From assembly GCA_017979445.1 (NCBI GenBank), contig CM030706.1, forward strand, positions 13,502,967 through 13,566,966: a DNA stretch of 64,000 nt, given 5' to 3'. The position numbers were made by a program, and so were the translations under genes. This document shows, in pieces, positions 10,721 to 22,602 of the stretch. The notes below the pieces were generated by a model, which saw only the letters and a list, made by a program, of their open reading frames with translations, was not told the DNA's origin and did no database searches. Within the stretch, counting starts at the first letter, position 1, and the number at the start of each line of letters is the position of its first letter. The DNA comes from Akebia trifoliata. Taxonomy: Eukaryota; Streptophyta; Magnoliopsida; Ranunculales; Lardizabalaceae.

Positions 10721-12123
10721 ATGGCTTCAGAATCTAAATTCACAGAGATCCGTAAGATCTTGGCAGCCTTTGCCAATGATATCAAAAGTATAAAAGGCAA
10801 AGTGGAAGTGTTAGAACAGACCTCAGAATCAATGGGCAATCCCCTAGATGACCCAAAAGGAAAGAAGGCAGAAGAGAGACGTCCACGGGAAGTCTTCAAA
10901 CTCGACGGAGACGAAGAGTATGTTGATGAAAATCCAATGTTAGCTAACAGAATGTCTCAATTAGAGTCGGCTATAAAGAGTATAAAGGGTATCGATGAAA
11001 TTACAGCAAGCATCGAAGCTCTGAACAGCATCCCTAGAATCCATTTGCCCGAGAAGTTTGTGATGCCGAAAATGGACAAGTTTAGTGGTATAGGGTGTGC
11101 AAAAACACATCTTAAGGTGTATGTTACTAACATGCGCACTATGGGGCTCAGTGACTAACATATGACATTATTGTTTCAGAGAACTTTGTCAGGATCAGCA
11201 CTACGTTGGCTGATGTCTCAAGATCCAGTTACTGTGGGTACATGGGAGAACATATCAAAGGCTTTCTGGCATCAGTATAAATACAGTATCGAGATTTAGA
11301 CTTCAAGAAGAGATTTGGAGGCAACTAAGCAGAAAATGGTGAGATATTCACTGATTTCATTGGTCTCTAGATGGCTAAGGCTGCCCAAATGTGGGATAGA
11401 CCTTTGAAGAAGGAACAAGTAGCAATTATCCTAAAGAACCTCTCACAAGGATATGCTTAACACCTAGTGGCCCAATATCTCCCTACTTTATAGTCTTTGT
11501 TACAAGCCGGAAGCCAACTTGAGGATGCTTTTACCTCTGGGATTCTCTCTAAACCCTCAGATAACAAGCTTAAGAAATCCTATATTTTTAAACCTAGCAC
11601 CAACCATGTCTACATAGCCAACACGTCAGCTACCCCAGCTCAACCCCCAGTCCGAACTAATAACCAGGCTCACCCAAGTCAACCTCGAACTCCACATCAA
11701 TTTACAAATCTAGGGATGAGTCTCATTGTAGTTTTTCACAAATTGGTGAAAAAAAGGCTTCTTACCCCTATCCAACCCCGACCTTTACCTAATCCCTTGC
11801 CAACTGTACACAATTCTAACTTGTTCTACGAATTCCACTAAAATCCTAGCCATCACACGGATCGATATATCACTTTGCGTCATGCCATTCAAAATCTTAT
11901 TGACAACAAAAAGGTCACAATCCCTAACCCACCAAATGTCACCACTAATCCATTACCTACCTATCAACCTCCACCAACCCTGAACATGGTATCTCACACA
12001 CCATTGCCATTCGATCCTATCTCTCTTATCCATCCCATCCAAGTCAAACCGCCTAGTTACCCCCTTGCCGGGATAACCTTCACTAATGAGGTTTTCACCA
12101 CAAACTATGAATCATTTGATTGA
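10721..12123 (+). pseudogene. gag of O1, broken
   Basis: Gag would form the virus-like particle that packages the RNA. The start is ATG 10721 (MASESKFTEIRK), preceded by CAACAAGTAGAG. A predicted coiled segment is followed by the capsid-type Retrotrans_gag region (LPEKFVMPKMDKFSGIGC at about 11044, then FQRTLSGSALRWLMSQDP). The first stop is at 11156-11158. Further stops and frameshifts occur before the Pro-rich C-terminus (about 11580-12123). It aligns throughout with the much better preserved gag of O2 (38247-39407). No CCHC knuckle was recognised. Confidence 0.85.
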
Positions 12124-12189
12124 ATCTCAGATGATACGTATTATTTATCCCCACCTCGTTACAGTATCCCCGCATTCACTAGTTACTTA

Positions 12190-13323
12190 TTGGCTCAGAT
12201 GAACCCAAAAAGTCCAGTATGTTTGACAAATGAAGACCCATACTTATTAACTGAAGATAATGAGCCTTTCTTCCTCTCCTGTGATGAAGTTAGACATATG
12301 ACTCGAGGGGGAAAAGTCTTTAAGTCACAAGAACTCTATGTTGATAATCCGGCAATCCTGGCAAGAAAAGAAAGAGAAGATCCTATCAAAGAAGATAACT
12401 CCGTAATTAAGCAATTGAAGAAATCAGGAGCTAATATCTCGGTTTGGGGTTTACTTATGGCTTCTAGTGCCCACAGGGAGGCTGTTCTCAAAGCATTAAG
12501 TACAGCCCAAGTCTCCCTTGATACTTCTCCAGATCAGTTGGCCAACATAGTAGGGGCGACTTATGTGGAGAATATCTTATCCTTCTCAGACTCAGATCTC
12601 CCAAAAGAAGGAGAAAGCCACACCAAATCATTGCACATCACAGTTGACTGAAATGGGATGAGGGTACCTCTAATACTGATCGATAATGGGAGTACATTGA
12701 ATGTTTGCCCTTTGAAGACCGCCACTTGCCTTGGATTTAAAACTTAAGATCTCAAGCTTACTAATCAAGGGGTTAGGGCCTACGATAACACCAAAAGGGA
12801 TGTACTGGGAATTCTGCATCTTCGTTTGTCCACAGGCATAGCCGAATTTCTAGCAGAATTTCAGGTCATAGACATCCAGTCCTCTTTTAATTTGTTATTA
12901 GGAAGACCGTGACTATACCAAATCAAAGCCATATCTTCTACGCTGCACCAGAAGGTCAAGTTTATTAAAAATGGGCTAGTGATTACTCTTCATGGAGATG
13001 CTGAAATTGTAGGGATTATAAACAGTACTAAAGCTAAGGATGAGCCGTTACTTGAGATTCAACCAGAACAATAGGGAGTAGAGCTCAGTGGGTTCGAGTT
13101 TGAAAAGATATGCTCAGTCCAATGGGATCAAGCCATGAAAGAATATTTTCCAATGGAAAATACTGTTAATTGCTACATGGCCAATATATTCAAGAAAATG
13201 AGATTTTTCCCTAGTATGGGCTTAGGTCGCAAGCAGCAAGGTATTAAAGAGGCACCAGTGATTAAAGAGGTCATCGACACATTCGGACTAGGATATAAGC
13301 TTACTAATGAAGATTGGGCCTAA
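12190..13323 (+). pseudogene. Protease and G-patch-like region of O1
   Basis: The upstream part (12190-12651) is the conserved extension before the retropepsin (DEVRHMTRGGKVF). The active site is at about 12676 as IDNGSTLNVCP, so the Asp and Gly are present. The NLLLGRP end motif is near 12895. A Gly-rich G-patch-like tail follows (SMGLGRKQQGIKEAP, about 13216-13260, and FGLGYKLTNED). Such a tail is often seen between protease and RT in Tat/Ogre elements. Stops occur at about 12651, 12750, 12910 and 13072. Confidence 0.75.
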
Positions 13324-13389
13324 TACTAGAAGACAAAATGGGACAAGGCAATTACGAAAAGGCAAAGACGCACCACGGATCTCATCAAA

Positions 13390-14980
13390 ATGAAATCCTA
13401 TCGTAAGACCCTTAATGGCTATTTTATGAAGGAAGGAGAAGATTTTCGTTATTGTGGGTTCCCAGAGCCATTCATTGACCACACCACAGGTACTCGTCTG
13501 TCGGGATTTGAGATTTTCTTTGGTATAGATTGGCCTGAAAAGAAAACAAGCACAGAAGCTGAAAAGAAGAAAATTGAAGATTGGCAGCTCAATCTAGACT
13601 TCCTTAACATTGACCAGTTATTCATTGAAGATCACAGTGTCCTGGTGTTGTCAACTGAGAAGGGGATCCCAAATCCTCAGTCTGCAATCAAACCCATTGT
13701 AGGGTGTCTCTCTAGCTATCATGTAATTAGTCCTGTGTTGCATGTCAAGACTGGGTCTATCAGACCCCTTAGTCCTATTCAATCTGACATGCCAGATGAG
13801 TCATTTATTTCTACTGAGTTAAGTAAGTCCATTATTTTTGCTAAGTTAAGTGAGTCTGTCAAATCGACAATGAGTCATGTTACCCCATCTCCTTTTAATG
13901 AAATGAAAGAAATTTTTGATTACCCCGAGCGCAATAATAATTTAACTAATAATCTGACTTCAGAGGGAGAATCGTTTGATGAAGAACTTCCCCCTGAAAT
14001 AATCAAATTACTTGAACAAGAAAATGAACGTCGGGCTCAACCTCCAATGGAGGAAGTAGAGGTTATCAATCTCGAAAAAAAAAAGTCATCAAGAGATTCG
14101 GATTGGGATCACATTATCCCCCGATGAAAGCAAAGGGATAATAGACTTGCTTAGAAAGTTCAAAGACGTGTTCGCGTGGTCTTACGAGGATATGTCGGGA
14201 ATAAGCACAGACATTGTTCAATATCGGATTTCGTTATATCCGGATGCTCGACCCATTAAACAGAAACTTCAACGTATGAAGCCGGAATGGACTCTGAAAA
14301 TTAAAGAAGAAGTTACGAAGCAGATTAACGCTGGATTTTTGGAAGTAGTAGAATACCCTGAGTGGATTGCGAATGTCGTCCCGATGCCTAAAAAGGATGG
14401 AAAAGTCAGAATGTGTGTAGACTTTAGAGACCTAAACAAAGCAAGCCCAAAAGATAGTTTTCCTTTACCACACATAGATGTTCTAGTAGATCGTACAGCA
14501 GGGCATGCTTTATTATCCTTCATGGACGGCTTTTCGGGGTACAATCAGATAAAAATGGATCATCGGGATATGCAAAAAACGTCGTTCATCACACAATGGG
14601 AAACCTTTTACTACAAGGTTATGCCTTTTTGTTTGAAGAATACCAGAGCCACCATCAAAGAGCAGCTACGACCCTACTACATGACATGATACACAAGGAA
14701 GTCGAAGTTTATGTAGATGATATGAAAGTCAAATCCAAAGAACGACTGGGGCAAGTTGATGCGTTAGAAAAATTTCTCACAAGGATTCAAAAGTACAAAC
14801 TTCGCCTCAACCCGCAGAAATGTGTATTTGAAGTAATTTCTGGAAAATTATTGGGATTTGTGGTCAGTCAAAGAGGGGTCGAAGTAGACCCTGTGAAGAT
14901 TAAAGATATCCAAGAGATGCCACTACCAGAAATTGAAAAAGCAAATTCGAGGTTTTTTAGGCAGAATCCAGTATGTTAGC
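13390..14980 (+). pseudogene. Linker and reverse transcriptase of O1
   Basis: A 245-codon linker (13390-14127) leads into RT in a new frame at about 14100, after a run of ten A residues that probably caused the shift. RT shows KKDGKVRMCVDFRDLNKASP (14386-14445), LSFMDGFSGYNQIKMDH (about 14515) and, after a second frameshift near 14600-14690, the catalytic motif YVDDMKVKS (about 14709). The polymerase active site is intact. The protein is split into at least three frames. Confidence 0.85.
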
Positions 14981-15601
14981 AGATTCATCGCTCAACTCAC
15001 CAACGCCTGCGAACCTATTTTCAAGCTTCTCAAGAAGAGTGAACCAACGGCTTGGAATAAGCAATGTCAAAAGGCTTTCGACCAAGTCAAGGAGTATCTC
15101 TTGAACCCACCTATTTTGGTTCTACCCACACCGGGTGAACCACTTCTTCTTCATCTGTCAGTCACGGAAGAAGCTATGGGATGCATGCTTGCATAATATG
15201 ACACAGATACTCGCAAAGAAATGATTATCTACTACATCAGTAAGAAGATGTTAAAGTATGAACGAAAGTATTCAGCCTTAGAAAAAACTTGCTTGGCACT
15301 AGTATGGGCTACTCAGAGATTTTGACACTATATGCTATCTCATTCAATCATCTTGTTATCTCGGATGGATCCTCTCAAGTATCTTTTCGAGAAATTGGCA
15401 CTGACAGGGAGAATCGCACGAAAGTTATTGTTGTTATCAGAGTTTGACATCAAGCACATTACACAGAAATCCATCAAGGGGAGAGCTATAGCAGAACACT
15501 TGACAGATCACCCGATAGCAAAAGGAATAAGCCTTGTTAATCAGTTCCTAGATGAGAACATCTTGCATGTTGAAGAAGAGCGTCGGAACCAAACATGGTA
15601 G
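14981..15601 (+). pseudogene. RT connection and first RNase H of O1
   Basis: After another frame change near 14935 the sequence follows the gypsy RT-RNase H order: a connection segment ending FDQVKEYLLNPPILVLPTP, then MIIYYISKKMLKYERKYSALEKTCLAL (15221-15300, described from its parts), then SEFDIKHITQKSIKGRAIAEHL (about 15440). Stops at 15194 and near 15325 break it. The motif order is that of the classical gypsy RNase H. Confidence 0.75.
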
Positions 15602-16150
15602 TTGTATTTTGATCGATCCGCCAATCAGAATGGGTATGGGATAGAGGCAGTCCTGTTTTCTCTAGAAGGATGCCACATTCCGATCGCTATTAAGTTAGCC
15701 TTCTCTAACACCAATAACACAGCCGAATATAAGGCATGCATCGCTGGACTTGAAGCTGTTTTGAATCTGGACATTACAGAAATCAAAGTTTTTGGGGATT
15801 CAGCCTTGGTCATACACCAGTCATTGGAAGAATGGAAGACTAGGAACAAAAATTTGAAGCCTTATCATGAGTAGTTAAACTTAGTGAGTAAGTTTAAAGC
15901 TATTCTATTCCAACACGTGTCAAGGGAAGATAATAGATTTGCTGACTCGTTAGCCACTCTATCTTTAATGATCCATTTGCCCCCTGGTATGGAATTGAGG
16001 TCGATCACTGTTGAAGTCAAAGACAAACATGCATATTACTGTTAGATCAATATTGCTACTCGACTACCTGATGGAAAGTCGTGGTACACAGACATTAAAA
16101 AGGTGTTGGAAAAATAAGAATTTCCAGAAGAAGCGTCAAAGAAGGAACGA
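15602..16150 (+). pseudogene. Second (archaeal-type) RNase H of O1
   Basis: A second RNase H follows the first and is the hallmark of the Tat lineage. It begins LYFDRSANQNGYGIEAVL and has the acidic residues of the archaeal-type fold (FD at the start, AEYKACIAGLEA at about 15722-15757, and GDSALVIHQS at about 15796). It ends in a stop at 15873-15875. The C-terminal part continues through 15960 (SREDNRFADSLATL) with more stops. Confidence 0.78.
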
Positions 16151-16159
16151 CAAACCCTA

Positions 16160-17326
16160 TTAAGATTAGCATCTCAATTCATCCTGTGCACATGAAGTTT
16201 ATACAAAAGTTCTTATGATGGAACTCATTTGTCGTGCGTCGATGAAGATCAAGCTGAACAGATAATGGTTGAACTACATTCAGGAGAATACGACCCTCAC
16301 ATGAGTGGGAAAATGTTAGTCAAGAAAATTATGAGACAAGGGTATTACTGGCCTACGATGGAAACAGATTGTCATCACATGGTCAAGACCTGCCACAAAT
16401 GCCAAATACATGCAAATCTCATACATGTGCCACCTTCTTGATTAGTTGGTCTGACGTCACCATGGCCATTCTCAGTTTGGGGAATCGACATTATTGGTAA
16501 AATATCGTCTAAAGCATCAAACGGGTATGAATACATTTTAGTTGCTATCGATTATTTTACTAAGTGGGTCGAAGCTGCCTCTTATACTGTCCTCACTGCG
16601 TCTCGAGTTGTAAAATTAATCCAAACGAACATCATAAGCTGGTACGGGGTACCTTCAGAACTGATTTCTAATAATAGGTCACATTTTGAAGCTGAGGATA
16701 TTATTTTGTGTTCAAAATTCAAAATCTCACACCACAAATCATCTTCTTACCGCCCTCAGACTAACGGAGCTGTCGAAGCAGCTAATAAGAATCTTAAGAC
16801 TATCATTAGGAAAATGTGTCAATCACATCGAGATTGGTCTGAAAAACTACCATTTACACTATGGGCATATCGAACTTCAATTCGATCCTCTATTGGAGCT
16901 ACTCCCTACTCCTTAGTGTATGGCATGGAAGCGGTCTTGCCAGTTGAAATGAAAATTCCATCTCTTAGGGCCTTGTTGGAAAGTCAGTTATCAGAAACAG
17001 AATAGGTTCGTCAGCGGTATGAAGAATTGAATTTGATCGAAGAAAAATGACTGAGAGCTTTGTATCACGTACAAGCTTATCAAAGAAGAGTCGCCCGTGC
17101 ATTTGACAAAAAGATCAAGGCCCGTCACTTACAAGTCGGGGATTTAGTACTCAAAGAGAATCAGGCACCTATCTTTGACCCTAGAAGGAAGTTCAAACCA
17201 AATTGGGGAGGTCCGTACATCATCAAGAAAATATTACCAGGAAAAGTTGTCAGGCTTTAAGATCATGATGGAATCGAGTTATCAGAACCAACCAATCTTG
17301 ACCAAATCAAACGGTACTACATTTAA
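16160..17326 (+). pseudogene. Integrase of O1
   Basis: The zinc-binding domain is at 16270-16410 (HSGEYDPHMSGK, then CHKCQIHA). In the catalytic core the first Asp is present in VWGIDIIGK (about 16478). The second catalytic position reads SNNRSHFE (about 16665) where ISDNG is usual, so the Asp is replaced by Asn. The Glu is present in NGAVEAANKN (about 16764). The C-terminal domain carries LQVGDLVLKE and FKPNWGGPYIIKK (about 17130-17230) and ends at TAA 17324-17326. Four or more stops interrupt it. Confidence 0.85.
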
Positions 17327-17820
17327 GGATGCTATTTTTTACCGAATCAATTTTCCTACTACCTAGTTTATTATCTCCTTTCTCAACTCCTTTGCAGCCT
17401 CTTCAAAAAGAGAAAAATTATGTCTTTTACTTCTTAGCCTGATTACCTAACCTAGGGAAGGAAAATTCGAACTACGTTTTTGTCTGATCCCAAAATTCTG
17501 GGGTACGTAGGCAACTTGAGAAGTTACTTCAGGCCCGACCACATCAAAATAAAATAATAGATTCCCCAACAAAGAAAAAATTCAAAACAAAAAGAAATAT
17601 CATCCAAAATGGGAAAGAAAATTCACGAAAAAATTTTAAATGAAATGCCACACAAGGGGCATTTGGATTTTTGAGCCTCAAAATTCCTTTCTTTTTATAC
17701 CCAGTCCTAAGCCCACCTATAAAAATTCTCCTAAGTACCGTTCCAAAAGTCAAGGAAGATAGCAAGGCATGATCAGACAGTAACTCTAGAAGATCAGAAG
17801 AGAAGATAAAAAAAAATGAT
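17327..17820 (+). other. O1 3' UTR, proximal part
   Basis: Non-coding. The string GGGGTACGTAGGCAACTTGA at about 17500 is shared with O2 (about 40605-40625) and begins the conserved 3' UTR. Short open frames here are not genes. Confidence 0.6.
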
Positions 17821-17828
17821 GAAACCTG

Positions 17829-18027
17829 CTAAGTTGAAAATCCGAAAAGAGCGACTTAGGCAAAAATTAAGGCAAGCTTGCAAGGTTGAAAATCTGAAAG
17901 GACAACTTTGGCAACAATCAGAGCCGAGAAAAAAGAAGAAAAAGCTCGCTAGATTGAAAACCTGAAAAGGCGATCTAGGCAAAAGCTAGAGCAAACTTGA
18001 TAGATTGAAAACTGAAAAGGCGATCTA
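17829..18027 (+). other. Four tandem 3'-UTR stem-loops with covarying stems (O1)
   Basis: Four units share a loop like TGAAAACCTGAAAAGGCG flanked by complementary arms. Arms are CTAAGT/ACTTAG (17829-17834, 17854-17859), CAAGGT/ACTTTG (17881-17886, 17905-17910), CTAGAT/ATCTAG (17949-17954, 17973-17978) and TAGAT/ATCTA (about 18001-18027). The arm sequences change while pairing is kept. O2 has the same structure at 41005-41174. Confidence 0.7.
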
Positions 18028-18710
18028 GGCAAAAATTAGAGCAATAAAGAAAAATAGAAGAAAATCCCAAACTGAGAGCAGTCCGAGCTGAAACATCAGA
18101 AGTCCGAATAATCAAGGTCAATACTTAACTTAAACCAGGCATAGACTCGAAAGCTACAAGTATCTTGTCTACGATTGATCTGAAAATTCTTACTTCCCCA
18201 AGTGAACCAAGGGAGAGAAGAATGAATTCTATGATGATTCTCAAAAGGAAAATAATTTTGGTCTCTTGAGCCTGACTCAAAACCTTCAATAAAATTAATC
18301 AAAATTAAAAGTTGGATCTTTATTGCGCTTGTGGTAATCAAATATTTTAAACCTTCATACAAGGGGCATTTTTATTTTTCCTCTAATATGTAGTTTCCCC
18401 TCATAGTAGGGGTATTTTTTTTATTTTTGCATGATGTATTCAATTATTTTCAATGCCATGTTTATTGTCAAACTAGGGGCATTTTATTTTTGAGCAATTC
18501 TAATCCTAAAAGATAATGAGAACCCCAAACTTAAGGTTACCCTCTTGATAACAGTTTTTTGAAAAACTCGTGAGATTCAAACTCAGGTTTTAAATTCATA
18601 AAACTTTTGGATAAAACCTTGAGGTTCAAACAAATACATTTTGGATCTCACATAGGAGATAGGGCATTCATTCTTTCTCAGATCTATTCCTTCATTCTCA
18701 GTTTTACTCA
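18028..18710 (+). other. O1 3' UTR, middle part, no gene seen
   Basis: AT-rich untranslated sequence. The phrase 'aggggcatttt(t)atttt' recurs (about 18363, 18408 and 18476), resembling polypurine-tract-like strings. O2 has similar 'aaactaggggcatttt' repeats around 40735-40860. Confidence 0.5.
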
Positions 18711-19510
18711 ACCAAATGCCGCCAAGGGTTTTCTTGGAATTATGTTCAGCTGCCGCCGAGGGTTTTCTTGGAACTATGCTCAGATGCCGTCAAGGGTTTT
18801 CTTGGAATTATGCTTAGATGCCGCCGAGGGTTTTCTCGGAACTATGCTCAGATGCCGCCAAGGGTTTTCTTGGATTTATGCTCAGATGCCGCCGAGGATT
18901 TTCTTGGAATTATGCTCAGATGCCACCGAGGGTTTTCTCTGAACTATGCTCAGATGCCGCCAAGGGTTTTCTTGGAATTATGGTCAGATGTCGTCGAGGG
19001 TTTTCTCGGAACTATGCTCAGATGCCACCATGGGTTTTCTTGGAATTATGCTCAGATGCCGTCGAGGGTTTTCTCGAAACTATGCTCAAATGCCACCAAG
19101 GGTTTTCTTAGAATTATTCTCAGATGTTGTCGAGGGTTTTCTCGGAACTGTGCTCAGATGCCGCCAAGGGTTTTTTTGGAATTATGCTCAGATGCCGCCA
19201 AGGATTTTCTTGGAATTATGCTCAGATGCCGTCGAGGGTTTTCTCGAAACTATGCTCAAATGCCACCAAGGGTTTTCTTAGAATTATTCTCAGATGTTGT
19301 CGAGGGTTTTCTCGGAACTATGCTCAGTTACCGCTGAGGGTTTTCTCGCAATTATGCTCAGATGCCGCCAAGGGTTTGCTTGGACTTATGCTCAGTTACC
19401 GTCGAGGGTTTTCTCGGAACTGTGCTCAGATGCCGCCGAGGGTTTTCTCGGAATTATGCTCAGATGCCGACAAGGGTTTTCTTGGAATTATGCTCAGTTT
19501 ATGCTCAGTT
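18711..19510 (+). repeat. 34-bp minisatellite, 23 units (O1 3' UTR)
   Basis: About 23 tandem copies of a 34-bp unit of the form CTCAGATGCCGCCGAGGGTT followed by TTCTCGGAACTATG. Because 34 is not a multiple of 3 and the unit lacks stops in the forward frames, long open frames appear in all three. These encode a 34-residue periodic peptide and are not evidence of a gene. Each unit holds a small hairpin, CCAAG-ggtttt-CTTGG or CCGAG-ggtttt-CTCGG. Roughly alternating A/T and G/C types suggest a 68-bp dimer history. Units at about 19055-19140 and 19228-19315 are a later duplication. Confidence 0.88.
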
Positions 19511-19848
19511 TATATTCATTCATACTTAGATTTGACTCATTTCCAACTCAAACTCTTTGAAATCTATCTCAGATTTTGAGTCCACACACTTACACAGTTG
19601 TTACATCAGTCAAGGAGAATTTTTTAAAATTCAAGGATCTGACACTGCCAGTGGGAGCTCTTGCTCAAGGACCTGACATTTTTCTAGTTCAGGGAGAGTT
19701 TTACCCTCAAGGATCCGAACACCCCAACGAATTGCTAAATCAGGCTGCAAAATAAACTGTCACTAGCTTTGGCATTCGAATATCGTACTATCTACCAAAA
19801 TAGATTTACTATCTAGTTTGCTTCAACCCTCTGTCAAAGAGGGGCATC
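19511..19848 (+). other. O1 3' end with polypurine tract
   Basis: Closely matches O2 43250-43524, which supports function in minus/plus-strand priming. The polypurine tract CAAAGAGGGGCA lies at 19835-19846, directly before the 3' LTR. Confidence 0.75.
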
Positions 19849-21632
19849 TGTAGCACCTCATTTTTGCACTCGCTTGATTAATCAACTCGTCAACCCGATC
19901 AGAACGGTTCCCAATGATGGATGTTTATTCCAATACTTTATTTTGTAACCAGATATGATTCAGAAATCCGGATGAGGTATCTCGAACTTACAAAATTTTA
20001 GAAACCACGCTAAGCTAGGAAAATACGATCCTAGAAATATAGAAATCATCATCTTGCAGAGCAAAAAGAAGCTTCACGATAAAAATCACTAAAAATGATA
20101 AAATTACCAAAATACCCCTAATATCAAAACAACCCTAGAGCCTACATTACAATTAGGAAAACTCATTCAAACACATAAAATAACAAATCAAAACCAAATA
20201 ATTCATTTTGCCAATTTTCACAGAATTCGACAAAATTATGAAAATGCCCCTCATAAAATTCAGGATCATTTCATAAAAAAAACTTTATAAATGACAAAAA
20301 CCAACATTCCCATTGAATTCCTTATGAAAAACTGATTCCAAAACATCCTGGAACATTGAGAAATGATTTAAAACGTAAAATTCCGAGGGTAAAACGGTAA
20401 TTTCACAAATTTAATAATTAAAAATTTTAAAATTAATAAATAAAACATTAAATAATGTAAAGTGAAACATTAATAAAATTAAATTAAAATTTTAAACTAA
20501 AAAATCGATCAATCAGGCTTTCAGGCAAAATTGTTAAGGGTTGCCATGATATTTATTCAAGTACCCTTCCATTTAGGGGCCCAAAGAATTAAAGATATAA
20601 TAAAAGGGGGTTCTCCAAAAATCAAAGTCAATCAAGTAAGACCAAAGTCAACCTTAAAGTCAATCAAGTAAGACTAAAGTCAACCTTAAAGTCCAACCAA
20701 GAAAGACTAAAGTCAAAGTATTAAAGTCAATCTCATAAGACTTAAGTCAAAACCTTAAATCAAAACCCTAATCTAAACTAATCAAGTCAATCTCATAAGA
20801 CTAAAGTCAAAATCCTAAATCAAAATCCTAATCTAAACTAATCAAGTCAATCTCATAAGACTAAAGTCAAAATCCTAAATCAAAATCCTAATCTAAATTA
20901 ATCAAGTCAAAGTCAAAATCCTAAATTAAAACCCTAAAGACTAAGTCAATCTCATAAGACCAAAGTCAAAATCCTAATTAAAACTCTAAAAGAAACCCTA
21001 ATCAAATCCTAATGCTTTTAAAAAAGTTTATAAATAGAAACTTCCACACCTTATTTTCGTATCAAAGAAAAAACCCTAGAAAAAGTAGGTGAAGAAGCCT
21101 CCACAACCTCTTCAAAACCCTAATTTTGGAGCCCCAACTCCTTACCTAACACACGTACTTCGATTCTAACCTGAAAAACACCTAGAAACCTTTCAAAAAC
21201 ACCCTCAAAATCCATAACAAATCCGAAGCATCCAGATCCAAGAAGGAGATACCTTACCTCGGAGATCAGAAACCAGATCCGAAGATAGAACGAAGTAAGG
21301 AGTACGGTACTAGGAGCAGTGTCACCAGATCTGACGGAATAGAACATTTGCGTATCGAAGGTAACATTTCTATTATTTTTTATCTAGGTTTTGCCATTAA
21401 CGATGTAGTCTTATTTGGAATAAGTAAAGACCGGCATTGGCCGGGCGGGGTTGGTGCCTAACACCTTCCAACCCCGTAATGTGATCCCCGGATTCAATCT
21501 TTTTGTAGTCGATTAGTTTTTTATCCGTTTTAGAGTTAGTTTGGTTCCTAGACAATAATAACTAGGTGACGACTCCCAAATCTCAAGGGTCAAAAGCGAA
21601 TCCGTGCACCCCATGGATCGAGGGCGCTTTAA
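19849..21632 (+). repeat. 3' LTR of O1
   Basis: 1784 bp, starting TGTAGCACCTC and ending GCGCTTTAA, where the usual terminal CA has become AA. It is followed by TSD CCTAG (21633-21637). TATA box TATAAATA at 21029-21036; hairpin CGGGGTTGG/CCAACCCCG at 21446-21476. It retains the 265 bp deleted from the 5' LTR. Confidence 0.92.
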
Positions 21633-21637
21633 CCTAG

Positions 21638-21894
21638 GTGGGGCCCAATTTAGTTATTTCCTCACGTAGGCTATCGACATTCAAATGAGCTTTCTTTTAT
21701 TGATAATATCTTTTAAGGTTATAAGTATTCCACGGTCTGGTTAGCTCTTGACCGACCATTGTCATTAAATAATATACTCCCTCTTGGCCTACTTTTGTTA
21801 TACTATAAGGCCCTTCCCAGTTGGGACTTAATTTTTTGCTATTCTACTTTTCTGTATTCTATAATATTCTACGTAGCATTAGGTCTCCTTCTTT
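21638..21894 (-). pseudogene. Integrase C-terminus of element T
   Basis: Minus strand, reading from 21894 leftwards. The C-terminal integrase domain shows EGDLMLR, then PNWEGPYSITKVGQEGVYY and a final RPWNTYNLKRYYQ before a stop near 21700. It is separated from the catalytic core (26341 onwards) by the CACTA element. A frameshift sits near 21850. The remaining ~60 bp to 21638 are 3' UTR, interrupted by O1. Confidence 0.82.
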
Positions 21895-22602
21895 CACTAC
21901 GTGAAAATCCCAAATTTGTATCAAAAAATTTGTTTGGCCTGACCTGACGAATTTTAAAACCCAAAACTTCGCGGCCTTTCGACCACATTTTTATCTCTTT
22001 ATCGATCTTTCTTACTGTTTCTTTGTCAATCCCATCTCTCTGTTTCTCCTTTTCTCTTTCTTACTGTCTCTCTCATTACATGATAAATGTCAGGTCTTGT
22101 ACTTGTCATTGCATACATAAGACTTCCCACATCTTTAGCATACAAAATATTCTTTATTTCTTGTATCTCACTTTCTATTTTTGGACACATAAATATTTTC
22201 CATTTCCATTATTTTGCAATGCATTAACATAATGACTTATATTTGCAAGATGTTTTTTGTCATTAACACATAAATATTTTCTATTTTTTGCCTTTTTCAT
22301 TATTTAATACTCAGGTTTTTATTTAGTTCTTGTTATGTTGAAACTTCAATCTTCATTGTTCACACGGTTATGATGTTATGCGAGTAAATTGGGATTGAAC
22401 AGTAAAATATCAATGAAAAATATTATTGGTGACATTGCAAGAACACTTGACTAATAATTTTATATTTTCTACTTAGAGATTTCTTTTGATATAAGGACAT
22501 GTTGAAAATATTAGAGATATTGAGCTTGAGACTAAACCAAAGAGGCACATAGATGAGTTGAAGAGTTTTAGGGGTTAGTCAATAGACATGGATTTTTAGA
22601 TT

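Larger units (their letters stand above)
4549..21632 (+). mobile_element. O1: complete but decayed Ogre-like (Tat lineage) retrotransposon
   Basis: A 17,084-bp LTR retrotransposon. LTRs are 4549-5999 and 19849-21632. The 5-bp TSD CCTAG is at 4544-4548 and 21633-21637. A PBS complementary to tRNA-Arg follows the 5' LTR, and the polypurine tract CAAAGAGGGGCA precedes the 3' LTR. The internal order is a 3.2-kb leader, ORF1, gag, protease, RT, RNase H, second RNase H, integrase and a 2.5-kb repeat-rich 3' UTR. This is the Ogre/Tat layout: an extra ORF before gag, dual RNase H and tRNA-Arg priming. The LTRs differ at many sites and all ORFs are broken, so the insertion is old. It lies in the 3' UTR of element T. 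Confidence 0.92.

Noticed and set aside
18607..19579. Several long overlapping ORFs in three frames with a 34-residue period, resembling a repeat protein.
   Set aside because: All come from the 34-bp minisatellite; three frames are open at once, there is no matching domain, and the region is the 3' UTR of O1.
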